Source: an uncultured Bacteroidales bacterium (lineage in GTDB: Bacteria; Bacteroidota; Bacteroidia; Bacteroidales; Paludibacteraceae). From it: 64,000 nt of DNA. Positions 1-9,099 of this stretch are shown piece by piece (within the stretch, counting starts at the first letter, position 1; the number at the start of each line of letters is the position of its first letter). The DNA is taken from positions 23,223 through 87,222 of the forward strand of contig CAMOGT010000004.1 of the NCBI GenBank assembly GCA_946614295.1, written 5' to 3'. The notes under the pieces were generated by a model. It was given only the letters and a program-made list of their open reading frames with translations, had not been told where the DNA came from and did not search any database. A program made the position numbers and the translations under genes.

Positions 1-557
1 GGCGAAGCAATGTGGGCAAATCGAGTCTGATCAATATGATTTGCCATAACCCGAAACTCGCCAAGACCAGCCAGAAGCCGGGTAAGACGCTGCTGATCAA
101 CCATTTCTTAGTCGAAAGTCGAAAGTCAAAAGACCGCAGCGAAGCTGCTCAAAGACAGGAATGGCATTTAGTGGATTTGCCGGGGTACGGGTATGCACAG
201 GCGGGGCAGAAACAGCGCGAGGCGTTGAAGAAGATGATCGAGCGGTACTGCTTGTACCGCGAACAGTTGGTGTGCCTGTTCGTGCTGATCGACTGCCGGC
301 ACGAGGCGCAGAAGATAGATATCGATTTTATCAACTGGTTAGGCGAGAACGGCGTGCCTTTTGCAATCGTGTTCACGAAGGGCGACAAGTTAGGCCGCGT
401 GGCTCTAAGTGACAAAGTGACCAAGTACAAAGAACGATTATTGGAGGAATGGGAGGAATTGCCACCCGTGTTCGTCACTTCCTCCGAGACAGGCCTCGGC
501 GGCGAGGAGTTAACGGCATACATTGAGGGGCTGAACGCAGCAATGAATAATGAATAA
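1..557 (+). CDS. engB: EngB/YsxC ribosome-biogenesis GTPase, 5' end cut by the window
   Basis: GTP-binding protein of the EngB (YihA/YsxC) family, which helps assemble the large ribosomal subunit. The frame is open from base 3 and reads RSNVGKSS, the G1 P-loop, so the true start lies before the window; an internal GTG at 12 is not the start. G3 is DLPGYG, G4 is TKGD and G5 is the TSS near the end. Between the strand ending INHFLV and WHLVDLPG there is an extra stretch of about 14 residues ([15 protein letters not shown]) that family members normally lack. Its first part is encoded by 7-bp tandem repeats. The last residues (MNNE) are also encoded by repeat DNA that runs past the stop codon. 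Confidence 0.93.
   Translation, partial: RSNVGKSSLINMICHNPKLAKTSQKPGKTLLINHFLVESRKSKDRSEAAQRQEWHLVDLPGYGYAQAGQKQREALKKMIERYCLYREQLVCLFVLIDCRHEAQKIDIDFINWLGENGVPFAIVFTKGDKLGRVALSDKVTKYKERLLEEWEELPPVFVTSSETGLGGEELTAYIEGLNAAMNNE
110..131 (+). repeat. Heptad tandem repeat inside engB
   Basis: Three copies of a 7-bp unit (AGTCGAA, AGTCGAA, AGTCAAA) lie in frame in the engB coding sequence, in the loop before the G3 motif. They encode the extra residues ESRKSK. Same family type as the intergenic heptads elsewhere in the window. Confidence 0.75.
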
Positions 558-572
558 TGATTAATGATTATT
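542..572 (+). repeat. Heptad tandem repeat over the engB stop codon
   Basis: Units AATGAAT, AATGAAT, AATGATT and AATGATT follow one another across the stop codon of engB, so they encode its last residues and then continue into the intergenic space. Confidence 0.75.
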
Positions 573-599
573 GCACAGCAAATCTTAAAAACAGTACAT

Positions 600-648
600 T
601 TCCAAGGTCAGCGTAGCCTCAGCGCAGCGTCAGCGCAAGGTCTGCCAT
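600..648. repeat. GTCAGC/CAGCG-rich degenerate repeat
   Basis: The engB-receptor gap holds several imperfect copies of CAGCG and GTCAGC followed by GCGCAAGGTCTGCC. A related stretch in reverse orientation lies at about 63725-63775 (CAGACC...GCTGACCTTGCGC), so this is probably a dispersed repeat. No gene is visible here. Confidence 0.45.
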
Positions 649-677
649 TTGAAACGATTTTGAATTGATATAGAACC

Positions 678-3167
678 GTGCTTAGATTCTTAAAAATAGT
701 ACATTTGTGGGTGTTGCTCTTTTTGAGCACGTTTTCTTTGTACGCGCGCACGGCACGCGTATATGGGTACGTGGTGGATCAGGACAATGTGGGTATCGAG
801 CTGGTGAACGTAGCGGCGTGGGGAAATGTACAAGGGGACAAAGGACAAAGTACAAAGGAGTTATTGGGCGGGACGGCGACGAACAAGAACGGATATTATG
901 AACTGCTGTTAGAAGAGGCGGACACTATAGTGCTGCACTACTCGATGATCGGTTATACGACTGTTCAGCAACGTGTCATCGACCTCAAGGACGTGCTGAA
1001 TATCAACGTGGAGATGCTGACCGACGAACAGATGCTGAACGAGATCGAGGTACGCGGAATCAAACATACGCAGGGTACGATGGACCGCATAGATGCGTCT
1101 GCGACAAGAGTCATGCCGGACGCTACAGGCGGCTCCATAGAGAGCCTGCTGATCACGTTCGCCGGCGTGAGCCAGACCAACGAGTTGAGCAGTCAGTATA
1201 ACGTGCGCGGCGGCTCGTTCGACGAGAACTCGGTGTATGTGAACGGCATTGAGATCCACCGTCCGTTGCTCATCCGCAGCGGCCAGCAGGAGGGTCTGAG
1301 TTTCGTAAACCCCGAGATGGTGGAGAACGTCGCTTTCTCCGCCGGCGGTTACGGTGCGCAGTACGGCGACAAGATGTCGTCGGTTCTGGATATCACCTAC
1401 AAACGTCCGCAGGCGTTCGAGGCGAGCCTCAGCGCGAGTCTGTTAGGCGCGCAGGTGTATGTGGGTCACGGCGACAGCACGTACAGTCAGATGCACGGCC
1501 TGCGATACAAGACGAGCAAGTACATGTTAGGCGGTCTCGCGACCGCCGGCAACTACCAGCCGACGTATATTGACTACCAGACCTATATCACGTGGAAGGT
1601 AGGAAGCCGTCAGAAGTCAGCCGTCAGAAGTCAGCCTTGGACGATGTCGTTTTTAGGCAACGTGAGCCAGAACGACTACCGGTTCACGCCAGATAGTCTG
1701 AGCGAGTCGTTCGGCGGTCAGAACGCCAAAAACCTGAGTATCTACTATGAGGGGCAAGAGAAGGACAAGTTCCTGACGGCTTTCGCGGCACTGAGTGCGA
1801 AAGGCAAGTATGAGCTGTCAGCCATCAGCGGTCAGCCGTCAGAATTAGAAATTGGTTTTGACGCGAGCGGGTTCTATACCAACGAGCGTGAGAACTTCGA
1901 TATTACGGGTCAGTACGTGCTCTCCAATGCACCGGCGGGACAGATCAGCGAAGCGTTGGGCACAGGTATTTTCCACCAGCACGCGCGGAACAGTCTGGAG
2001 GCAGGCGTGATCACATTAGCGCATAACGGGAACTGGAAAAGCGGCAACAACACTTTGCAATGGGGTGTGAGCGGTCAGGCAGAACTGATCCGCGACCATA
2101 TAAGCGAATGGGAATGGCGCGACTCGGCGGGCTACTCGCTGCCCAACGACGGACGAACGATGGAACTCTACTACACCATGCGGGGCGACAGCTCCATGAA
2201 ATCCGCCCGCGTGCAAGGCTATATACAGAACGAACACCGGTGGAACACCACCTCCGGGCAATGGATACTGACGGTAGGCGGACGGTTACAGTGGTGGAGC
2301 TGGAACAACGAGGTACTACCCTCCCCCCGCGCCAGCGTAGAGTGGATCCCCGGATGGAAGAGAGACTTGTGCTTCCGTCTTGCCACGGGTCTGTACTATC
2401 AAGCGCCGTTCTATAAAGAGCTGCGCGACACCATCACGGACGAGTTAGGTATCACGCGCATGAAACTCACCCGCGATCTGAAGGCCCAGCGGTCGGTGCA
2501 CGTAGTGCTCGGCGGAGACTATTATTTTCGCGCATGGGGAAGGCCGTTCAAGTTCACGGCAGAGGGCTATTACAAGTATATCGACCGGATGGAGAGCTAT
2601 ACGGTGGACAATGTGCGGGTACGGTATTCAGGCAAGAACGACTCGCAGGGTTATGCCGGCGGTCTGGATCTGAAGCTGTACGGCGAGCTGGTACCGGGTG
2701 CGGACAGCTGGATCTCGTTCAGCACGATGGTAGCACGCCAGCGGCTCAACGGCTCCACATTATGGGTGCCAAGTCCGCAGGAGCAGCGGTTCAATTTCTC
2801 GATGCTCTTTCAGGACTATATCCCGCAGCTACCGCAGTTACGGTTCCACCTGAAGATGCAGTTTGCGGAGGGGCAGCCGTACTACGCGCCGCGTAACAAA
2901 CAAGCTTGGGGCCGCATGCCGACCTACAAACGTATAGACCTCGGCGCGACCTATATCTTCAACGCCCAGACTGCCAAGTTCATGCGCGCGCCGAGCGCCA
3001 GACACGTCAAGCAATGGGCGATCCAGTTCGAGGTATTCAACCTTGTGGGGTGGAAAAACGTGAACTCCTATTTTTGGGTAGCCGATGCGTACGGCGCACA
3101 ATGGGCGAGCCCAAACTACCTGACGGGCAGACGGTTTAACCTGAAGGTCACCGTGGACCTGAGGTAA
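678..3167 (+). CDS. TonB-dependent outer-membrane receptor with carboxypeptidase-regulatory-like domain
   Basis: An 829-residue outer-membrane transporter for an unknown ligand. It has a signal peptide (1-23), a carboxypeptidase-D regulatory-like beta-sandwich (about 27-115), a plug domain (about 125-240, with NVRGGSFDENSVYVNG) and a long beta-barrel ending in NLKVTVDLR with a terminal aromatic-rich strand. The start is GTG; no in-frame ATG gives a better signal peptide. The gene stands just before mutS. Three in-frame heptad repeats lie in it: 835-860 in the regulatory domain, and 1609-1636 and 1817-1844 in barrel loops. They encode low-complexity loops such as GDKGQSTKE and SRQKSAVRSQ. A TACATTTG motif at 700-707 lies inside the signal-peptide codons, so the promoter is unclear. 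A near copy of that stretch, CTTAAAAACAGTACATTT, lies at 587-604. Confidence 0.9.
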   Translation: MLRFLKIVHLWVLLFLSTFSLYARTARVYGYVVDQDNVGIELVNVAAWGNVQGDKGQSTKELLGGTATNKNGYYELLLEEADTIVLHYSMIGYTTVQQRVIDLKDVLNINVEMLTDEQMLNEIEVRGIKHTQGTMDRIDASATRVMPDATGGSIESLLITFAGVSQTNELSSQYNVRGGSFDENSVYVNGIEIHRPLLIRSGQQEGLSFVNPEMVENVAFSAGGYGAQYGDKMSSVLDITYKRPQAFEASLSASLLGAQVYVGHGDSTYSQMHGLRYKTSKYMLGGLATAGNYQPTYIDYQTYITWKVGSRQKSAVRSQPWTMSFLGNVSQNDYRFTPDSLSESFGGQNAKNLSIYYEGQEKDKFLTAFAALSAKGKYELSAISGQPSELEIGFDASGFYTNERENFDITGQYVLSNAPAGQISEALGTGIFHQHARNSLEAGVITLAHNGNWKSGNNTLQWGVSGQAELIRDHISEWEWRDSAGYSLPNDGRTMELYYTMRGDSSMKSARVQGYIQNEHRWNTTSGQWILTVGGRLQWWSWNNEVLPSPRASVEWIPGWKRDLCFRLATGLYYQAPFYKELRDTITDELGITRMKLTRDLKAQRSVHVVLGGDYYFRAWGRPFKFTAEGYYKYIDRMESYTVDNVRVRYSGKNDSQGYAGGLDLKLYGELVPGADSWISFSTMVARQRLNGSTLWVPSPQEQRFNFSMLFQDYIPQLPQLRFHLKMQFAEGQPYYAPRNKQAWGRMPTYKRIDLGATYIFNAQTAKFMRAPSARHVKQWAIQFEVFNLVGWKNVNSYFWVADAYGAQWASPNYLTGRRFNLKVTVDLR
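835..860 (+). repeat. Heptad repeat inside the TonB receptor gene
   Basis: Units GGGGACA, AAGGACA, AAGTACA and AAGGAG are in frame and encode a polar loop in the N-terminal regulatory domain. Confidence 0.65.
1609..1636 (+). repeat. Heptad repeat inside the TonB receptor barrel
   Basis: Units GTCAGAA, GTCAGCC, GTCAGAA and GTCAGCC form a perfect 14-bp duplication of two 7-bp units. They encode an extra loop (QKSAVRSQ) in the beta-barrel. Confidence 0.8.
1817..1844 (+). repeat. Second GTCAGCC heptad repeat in the TonB receptor barrel
   Basis: Units GTCAGCC, ATCAGCG, GTCAGCC and GTCAGAA encode another barrel loop (SAISGQPSE). The unit is shared with the repeat about 200 bp upstream. Confidence 0.75.
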
Positions 3168-3171
3168 AAAA

Positions 3172-3243
3172 CCCCTCCCCGAAGGTTCTATGACCGTCCA
3201 CTGGACGCTCAATCGGGCAAAGCCCTTCACCCCACAAGGGAGG
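3172..3243 (+). terminator. Possible terminator region after the receptor gene
   Basis: CCTCCC near 3177 can pair with GGGAGG near 3239, enclosing two small hairpins (GTCCA-C-TGGAC at 3196-3206 and GGGC-AAA-GCCC at 3215-3225). This is plausible as a terminator or processing structure between the receptor and mutS. There is no clear T tract on the plus strand. Confidence 0.35.
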
Positions 3244-3245
3244 AG

Positions 3246-3270
3246 ATTAATTGATAATTGAAAATAAATA
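3246..3270 (+). repeat. Degenerate heptad repeat before mutS
   Basis: ATTAATTGATAATTGAAAAT reads as units of 7 bp (TAATTGA, TAATTGA, AAATAAA) immediately before the mutS start codon. Confidence 0.45.
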
Positions 3271-3273
3271 TAT

Positions 3274-5886
3274 ATGGCAAATGAATTAACACCGATGATG
3301 AAGCAGTTCCGCGACATCAAAGCGCAATATCCGGACGCGATGTTGCTGTTTCGTTGCGGTGATTTCTATGAGACTTATGCGGAGGATGCCGTAAAAGCGA
3401 GCAAGATTCTCAATATCACGCTGACACACCGTTCCAACGGAGCAGGAGGTACCGATGCCACAGAGATGGCAGGGTTCCCGTTCCACGCGCTCGACACGTA
3501 CCTGCCGAAACTGGTACGGGCGGGTCTGCGTGTGGCTATCTGCGACCAGTTGGAGGATCCCAAAATGACGAAGAAACTGGTCAAACGCGGTGTGACGGAG
3601 TTGGTGACGCCGGGCGTGAGCTACTCGGACACCACGCTGACGCAGAAAGAAAATAACTGGGTAGCGTGCCTGCATTTCGACAAACATGTAATCGGTGTGG
3701 CGTTCCTGGATATCTCTACCGGTGAGTTCCTCGCGGGACAGGGTAATAGCGACTATATCGACAAACTGCTGACTAATTTTGCGCCAAAGGAGGTGCTGCA
3801 TCTCCGCGGTCGTAAGGCAGAGGTAGAGAACCTGTTTGGCGACAAATACTTCACGTTCGAGTTGGAGGACTGGATGCTGGTGGAAAGCACCGCCAAAGAG
3901 CGGTTGCAGAAACTATGGAGCGTGAGTTCGCTGAAGGGCTTTGGATTAGAGAAGATGCCGGCAGGTGTGACCGCTGCAGGCGGCATTCTAATGTACCTCG
4001 ACATGACGCAACACCTGCAGACCGGACATATACAGCACCTGAGCCGCATTGAGGAAGACAAATATGTATGGCTGGACCGGTTCACAATCCGCAATCTGGA
4101 GCTGACGCACGGGCAGACGGAAGAAAGCGCCACCCTCTATCATATCATCGACCGCACCATCACGCCCATGGGCGGACGGATGCTGCACCGGTGGATGGCT
4201 TTCCCGCTGAAGGAAGTGCGACCGATACGGAACCGGCAGACGGTAGTCGAATACCTCTTCAAGAACCCCGAGGCGCGGGAGAAACTGCGCGAGGCGCTAA
4301 GCGAAGTAGGCGACCTGGAACGCATCGTAAGCAAAGTCTCCACCGGCAGAATCGGTCCGCGCGAGATGGTGCAGTTAGGGCGCGCCCTGCGGGCTGTCAA
4401 ACCGGTCAAGGAGGTCTGCGAGGAAGCAAAGGAGAACTCCTATCTGGCACTTATGGGCGAAGAACTGGAACCCTGCGCGGAGATGCGTATGCGGATCGAG
4501 CGGGAGATCGTACCCGATCCGCCTATAGCGCAAGGACGGCCGAACATCATCGCCCGAGGAGTAGATACCGAGCTGGACGAGCTGCGTGCCATTCAGTCCG
4601 ACGGCAAGGACTACCTCTTGCAGATCCAGCAACGGGAAATAGAGCGGACGGGAATCCAGAGCCTGAAGATAGGTTATAACAATGTCTTCGGTTACTACCT
4701 GGAGGTGCGTAACACTTATAAAGACCAAGTGCCCGCCGAGTGGATCCGCAAGCAGACGCTGGTCAACGCCGAGCGGTATATTACGGAAGAATTGAAGACC
4801 TACGAGGAGAAGATCAACTCCGCCGAGGAACGCATCCAGATCATCGAGAACCGGCTCTACCAGGAGCTGATGATTGCCTTATGCGAGTGGGTTCCGCAGA
4901 TGCAGCTGGACGCCAATGTACTGGCGCAGATAGACTGCCTGTTGTCGTACGCAACGGTGGCAGCTGAGAACCGGTACGTGTGTCCGGATGTGAACGACAG
5001 TCTCGTGATCGATATCCGTCAGGGGCGTCACCCCGTGATCGAGCAACAACTGCCGCCGGGCGAACAGTATATAGCCAACGACGTGCTGTTAGACAACAAC
5101 GGCCAGCAGATCATCATCATCACCGGTCCGAACATGGCGGGTAAATCCGCCCTGCTCCGCCAGACGGCACTCATCGTGCTGTTGGCACAGATGGGCTCGT
5201 TCGTACCGGCAGAGAGCGCCTCCATCGGTATTGTGGACAAGATATTCACACGCGTCGGGGCAAGCGATAATATATCGTTAGGCGAATCGACCTTCATGGT
5301 AGAGATGAACGAAGCGGCGGCGATCCTCAACAACCTCTCCGAACGGAGTCTGGTGCTCTTCGACGAGTTAGGTCGTGGTACCAGCACGTACGACGGCATC
5401 TCCATTGCATGGGCTATCGTAGAGTATATTCATGAAAACAAAGGCCATGCCAAGACCCTTTTCGCTACTCATTACCACGAACTCAACGAGATGGAGAAGA
5501 GTTTTGACAGAATCCGCAACTACAATGTTTCCGTAAAGGAGGTGAACGGCAAGGTCATCTTCCTGCGCAAACTGGTACGCGGCGGTAGTGAGCATAGTTT
5601 CGGTATCCACGTAGCCAAGTTAGCCGGTATGCCTGCGTCCATTGTGGAGCGGGCTAATCATATTCTTGCGGATCTGGAGCGTGCATCCAAAAACGGCGAT
5701 ATCGCCAAGCCGATTGAGCATATCGGTGAGAGCCGCGAAGGAATGCAGTTGTCTTTCTTCCAACTCGACGACCCGGTGTTGGAACAAATACGGGACGAGG
5801 TCAAATCGCTGGACATCAACAACTTAACGCCTCTTGAGGCACTCAATAAACTATCCGATATCAAACGATTAGTAGGAGGCAAATAA
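3274..5886 (+). CDS. mutS: DNA mismatch repair protein MutS
   Basis: An 870-residue mismatch recognition ATPase of normal family length. The N-terminal mismatch-binding domain begins with [20 protein letters not shown] and carries the GDFYE element with the Phe and Glu that contact the mispair. Connector, lever and clamp domains follow. The C-terminal ABC ATPase has Walker A GPNMAGKS near residue 619, the signature region after [11 protein letters not shown], and Walker [17 protein letters not shown] near 692. The stop is followed after one base by the mltG start, so the two are cotranscribed. The start ATG is preceded by A/T-rich sequence without a Shine-Dalgarno motif. Confidence 0.97.
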   Translation: MANELTPMMKQFRDIKAQYPDAMLLFRCGDFYETYAEDAVKASKILNITLTHRSNGAGGTDATEMAGFPFHALDTYLPKLVRAGLRVAICDQLEDPKMTKKLVKRGVTELVTPGVSYSDTTLTQKENNWVACLHFDKHVIGVAFLDISTGEFLAGQGNSDYIDKLLTNFAPKEVLHLRGRKAEVENLFGDKYFTFELEDWMLVESTAKERLQKLWSVSSLKGFGLEKMPAGVTAAGGILMYLDMTQHLQTGHIQHLSRIEEDKYVWLDRFTIRNLELTHGQTEESATLYHIIDRTITPMGGRMLHRWMAFPLKEVRPIRNRQTVVEYLFKNPEAREKLREALSEVGDLERIVSKVSTGRIGPREMVQLGRALRAVKPVKEVCEEAKENSYLALMGEELEPCAEMRMRIEREIVPDPPIAQGRPNIIARGVDTELDELRAIQSDGKDYLLQIQQREIERTGIQSLKIGYNNVFGYYLEVRNTYKDQVPAEWIRKQTLVNAERYITEELKTYEEKINSAEERIQIIENRLYQELMIALCEWVPQMQLDANVLAQIDCLLSYATVAAENRYVCPDVNDSLVIDIRQGRHPVIEQQLPPGEQYIANDVLLDNNGQQIIIITGPNMAGKSALLRQTALIVLLAQMGSFVPAESASIGIVDKIFTRVGASDNISLGESTFMVEMNEAAAILNNLSERSLVLFDELGRGTSTYDGISIAWAIVEYIHENKGHAKTLFATHYHELNEMEKSFDRIRNYNVSVKEVNGKVIFLRKLVRGGSEHSFGIHVAKLAGMPASIVERANHILADLERASKNGDIAKPIEHIGESREGMQLSFFQLDDPVLEQIRDEVKSLDINNLTPLEALNKLSDIKRLVGGK

Positions 5887-5887
5887 T

Positions 5888-6955
5888 ATGGCAAAATACG
5901 AATGGACTAAGGCTCGCATCCTTCGCTGGACATTAGGTGTCAGCGGATGGATATTCTGCATAGTGCTGATTTTTGTGGTGGAACAATACTACCGGTGGCA
6001 CGTATGTAACTTCGAGTCCCGCGACGGCGAGCCGCATAGCTATAATATCTACGAGGGCGCGACGCTGGACTCGCTTTTCACCCTGTTGCGCGAGGACTAC
6101 GAGATCAGCACGGAGACGGACTTAAAGATGCACATGCGTATCCTGCTCTTCCGCTATCCGGAGCCGGGTCACTACGTACTGCCGGCGCAGATCGGCGACC
6201 GCGACCTGATCGAGACCTTCAAGTACGGCAGACAGACACCTGTCAGGATCACGTGGAATAACTTTGTGAAGACCCGTGAGGAGTTAGCCGGCAAGGTGAC
6301 GACCCACCTGCTGCTGGACAGCGTGACGCTGTTGCAGTACCTGGAGGATGACGAGTTTCTCAAGCCCTACGGGCTGAACAAAGAGACCAGCCGCTGTCTT
6401 TTTATCCCGAATACATACGAGGTGTACTGGAACATCACGGTGGAGCAGCTCTTCGACCGGATGCAGCGTGAGTATAACCGGTTCTGGAACGAGGAGCGGC
6501 GCGCAAAGGCGGACTCCATCGGTCTGACGCCCGTGGAGGTGGCGATCGTAGCGTCTATCGTAGAGGGCGAGAGCCATAATAAACGCGAGTTACCGCTTAT
6601 CGCCAGCCTGTACCTCAACCGCGTGCATAAGAACATGCCACTCCAATCCTGCCCGACGATCAAGTATGCACTGGGAGATTTCAAACTCAAGCGCATCCTG
6701 TACAGCCACCTCAATGTAGATTCACCTTACAACACCTACAAGAACCCTGGACTGCCGCCCGGTCCCATCCGCTGCCCGTCGCCGGAGACAATCGATATTG
6801 TGCTCAATGCGCCTAAGACGGACTATCTGTTCATGTGCGCCAGCCCGGAACTGAACAACACTCATATTTTCTCGTCCTCGTACCGCAGCCACGCCGCCGC
6901 GGCACAGCAATACCGCCACACAATGGACACCATACATAGGGAGAACTATCAATGA
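5888..6955 (+). CDS. mltG: Endolytic murein transglycosylase MltG (YceG family)
   Basis: A 355-residue inner-membrane enzyme that cleaves nascent glycan strands and so ends peptidoglycan chain growth. There is one N-terminal membrane segment (about 14-31), then a LysM-like region and the YceG catalytic domain. The catalytic Glu lies in SIVEGES near residue 225, followed by the conserved LYLNRV and LPPGPI stretches. Length fits the family. It begins 1 bp after mutS and overlaps the next gene by 4 bp (ATGA), which indicates translational coupling. Confidence 0.94.
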   Translation: MAKYEWTKARILRWTLGVSGWIFCIVLIFVVEQYYRWHVCNFESRDGEPHSYNIYEGATLDSLFTLLREDYEISTETDLKMHMRILLFRYPEPGHYVLPAQIGDRDLIETFKYGRQTPVRITWNNFVKTREELAGKVTTHLLLDSVTLLQYLEDDEFLKPYGLNKETSRCLFIPNTYEVYWNITVEQLFDRMQREYNRFWNEERRAKADSIGLTPVEVAIVASIVEGESHNKRELPLIASLYLNRVHKNMPLQSCPTIKYALGDFKLKRILYSHLNVDSPYNTYKNPGLPPGPIRCPSPETIDIVLNAPKTDYLFMCASPELNNTHIFSSSYRSHAAAAQQYRHTMDTIHRENYQ

Positions 6956-7512
6956 TTTGGGAGAATAATGATGACATAAAACTCATTGAGTGCACTAACG
7001 ACCGTCGCACTATTCAGCGCTACCTCAATGAATGTCGCGAGGAGAGGCGGCCGTACGTGTTTGTGACGAACACCATGACAGTCAAGCCGCTCCATCGGCT
7101 GTTGGTGCCCGTCTCAATGTTGGAGGAGGAAACCTATAAGGCGGAGATCTGCACGTACCTGGCGCGCAAGACCGGAGCGCATATTATCTTGCTGCAAGCC
7201 AACGACTACGGCTCGCACGCCAGGCAGAACGTCAACCGCATCGTGACCCATATCAAGGCTATCAGCGAGAAGACAGGCGAACCGATCTCTTATGAGGTCG
7301 CCATGGCACGCAAAGATAGTTTCGGGCTCATACGCGAAGCTGCTGAACGCCAACGGGATTTCCGGCATGATCTTTTAATCCTCACAGCCAGCCGGGACTA
7401 TGGATTAGATGATCTTCTCTTTGGTCCGCCTGAACGCAAAGCCATACAACGTGCACTGGTTCCGGTGATGTTGGTGAACCCAAGGGAAGATTTATTCTCA
7501 TTATGCGACTAA
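6952..7512 (+). CDS. Universal-stress-protein-like alpha/beta protein
   Basis: A 186-residue cytoplasmic protein. After a short N-terminal extension the Usp-like fold starts around HRLLVPVSML, continues through a helix and AHIILLQAND, and ends with ALVPVMLVNP, the usual last strand of Usp proteins. The ATP-binding G-2x-G-9x-GS motif is not evident, so this is a non-ATP-binding or divergent member. It is coupled to mltG by an ATGA overlap. Function unknown. Confidence 0.7.
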   Translation: MIWENNDDIKLIECTNDRRTIQRYLNECREERRPYVFVTNTMTVKPLHRLLVPVSMLEEETYKAEICTYLARKTGAHIILLQANDYGSHARQNVNRIVTHIKAISEKTGEPISYEVAMARKDSFGLIREAAERQRDFRHDLLILTASRDYGLDDLLFGPPERKAIQRALVPVMLVNPREDLFSLCD

Positions 7513-7586
7513 ACAGGCATAAGTACTGCCATTTTGTCAACCAAATATAGCAAAATTTAGTTTTTTGACACTTTTAGATGAAAATA

Positions 7587-7618
7587 TTTGGTCATATGGC
7601 AAAAAAGCAGTACTTTTG
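7587..7618 (+). promoter_or_regulatory. Bacteroidetes-type promoter of a small RNA
   Basis: TTTG at 7587-7590, 20 nt, then TACTTTTG at 7611-7618. This is the -33/-7 pattern used by the Bacteroidetes primary sigma factor. Transcription should begin near 7625. The flanking sequence is nearly duplicated by the tRNA promoter 145 bp downstream. Confidence 0.85.
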
Positions 7619-7625
7619 CATCGTG

Positions 7626-7692
7626 TTTTTCATGGTATTAGATTTAAGGTTAAATGAAAAGGTTGGGTTGTCGGGAGACAACCTTCTTTTTT
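7626..7692 (+). ncRNA. Short terminated RNA of about 67 nt
   Basis: The stretch from the promoter at 7587-7618 to a strong terminator contains no usable ORF. It carries GGTATTAGATTTAAGG followed by a GGTTGTC-GGGA-GACAACC hairpin with a GNRA-like loop and a T tract. I recall similar sequence in other Bacteroidales genomes and it may belong to a described Bacteroidales small-RNA family, but the family name cannot be confirmed here. It could instead be an attenuated leader for the tRNA-nuclease transcript. Confidence 0.6.
7666..7692 (+). terminator. Intrinsic terminator of the small RNA
   Basis: Perfect 7-bp stem GGTTGTC/GACAACC with loop GGGA, then TTCTTTTTT. Confidence 0.85.
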
Positions 7693-7731
7693 GAAGAAAA
7701 TACATTATTTTTGCATTTTTTCCCAAAAAAA

Positions 7732-7763
7732 TTTGGTCAATTCAAAAAAAAGTAGTACCTTTG
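7732..7763 (+). promoter_or_regulatory. Promoter of initiator tRNA and nuclease gene
   Basis: TTTG at 7732-7735, 20 nt, TACCTTTG at 7756-7763; start of transcription expected near 7770. It shares TTTGGTCA and the A tract before GTAC with the promoter at 7587. Confidence 0.88.
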
Positions 7764-7793
7764 CACTCCCGTTTGAGAATAACGGTGTTTTAT

Positions 7794-7865
<72 letters not shown>

Positions 7866-7869
7866 CACT

Positions 7870-9099
7870 ATGAGAAAACAGTTTTTAGCACTCATGTTTC
7901 TTTACACGCTCTCTGCATTCGCGGTGGAGCGTGTTTCGTTAGAAACCCTTCAGACCGACTGGTCCGGGTATCAGAATCAGGACATCGAACTCATTACGCC
8001 GCTCATCGTCTGCGGTAGTTTTTACGACTCGCTCATCCTGGCACCGACGCGTCTATTCAGCCCCGACGAGGTAGGCGACAGAAAACAACCCTCCCGCATC
8101 ATCGTCCATTGCCGCAACAACTACTACCGCGTCCGCACGGGCGACATCGTGCCGCGTATCAAAGCGCGGGTGACGAGCGACGGACATCTGCTCACCGGCA
8201 AAACCATCTCCACTCGTCATACCAAGATCGACCGTCTGCCACGCCCCAAGAAAGGCGAACTGCGCATCGTGGGAGCCAACATAGAGAACTATTTTGCAGA
8301 CCTCGGCGGCTATGCTACCCGGCGCACCACGCCGGCACAGCAAGCTGTCAAGACGCAGAAACTCGTGCGTGCCATGAAGAAGATGCACGCCGACATCTTC
8401 GCGCTCTGCGAAATGCAGGTGGGTACCAAAGGCCCCGGGATGCTGCTTGCAGCCCTCAACAAAGGAAAAGACAAGTATGCTTTCATCTCCATGCCCCTCT
8501 CCGACGCAGACCGTATCGGCGGATGTTTCATATATAATAAGGAACGCGTACGCGTGTGCGGGCAACCGCTTTCCGCCTACCGTGACACTGCGAGCCATTA
8601 CCACGCCCGCATCTTCGCGCAAGCCTTCGAGGAGAGGACTACCGGCGAACGGCTCATCGTCTCTCTCTCACACCTCAAGTCCAAACGTGCCGGACGAGGC
8701 AGTGACGACACGCAACTCAAGCGTATGGCCAACACCGACTCGCTCCTCGCCCTCCTGCCACGGGCGGTACAGCATTTCGGAGACTCCGACCTGCTCCTCC
8801 TTGGCGATTTCAACTGCTACACGCAGGAGCTGCCTATTCAGACGGTTATCCGCGCCGGTTACGCCGATCTCCTGCCGCATGGAGCGCCCACCGACTATTC
8901 CTATATCTTTAAGGGCGAAGCAGGTTATCTCGACCGCTGTTTCGCAAACCCTTCCATGGCGGGTCAGGTCGTTCGCGTCCGACCGTGGCATGTGAACGCC
9001 GATTGGTACTATTCGCACGGTGCCTATAAACAAAAAGACAGGTCGGAGCATCGCTACTCCGACCATGATCCCATAATAGTGGATATTCAGCTTCGCTGA
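7870..9099 (+). CDS. Secreted endonuclease/exonuclease/phosphatase-family nuclease
   Basis: A 409-residue protein with a signal peptide (about 1-18, ending SAFA). A short N-terminal OB-like region (about 20-125) is followed by an EEP-fold nuclease domain from about 130. Visible catalytic elements are GANIENYF (metal-binding Asn), FALCEMQ (metal-binding Glu), SHLKSK, LLLGDFNCY and the final YSDHDPI His. This resembles extracellular nucleases of the ExeM/NucH type and probably scavenges DNA outside or in the periplasm. It shares a transcript with initiator tRNA: the start is 5 nt after the tRNA and there is no promoter between. It abuts the convergent glgP gene with no space and no terminator. 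Confidence 0.85.
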   Translation: MRKQFLALMFLYTLSAFAVERVSLETLQTDWSGYQNQDIELITPLIVCGSFYDSLILAPTRLFSPDEVGDRKQPSRIIVHCRNNYYRVRTGDIVPRIKARVTSDGHLLTGKTISTRHTKIDRLPRPKKGELRIVGANIENYFADLGGYATRRTTPAQQAVKTQKLVRAMKKMHADIFALCEMQVGTKGPGMLLAALNKGKDKYAFISMPLSDADRIGGCFIYNKERVRVCGQPLSAYRDTASHYHARIFAQAFEERTTGERLIVSLSHLKSKRAGRGSDDTQLKRMANTDSLLALLPRAVQHFGDSDLLLLGDFNCYTQELPIQTVIRAGYADLLPHGAPTDYSYIFKGEAGYLDRCFANPSMAGQVVRVRPWHVNADWYYSHGAYKQKDRSEHRYSDHDPIIVDIQLR

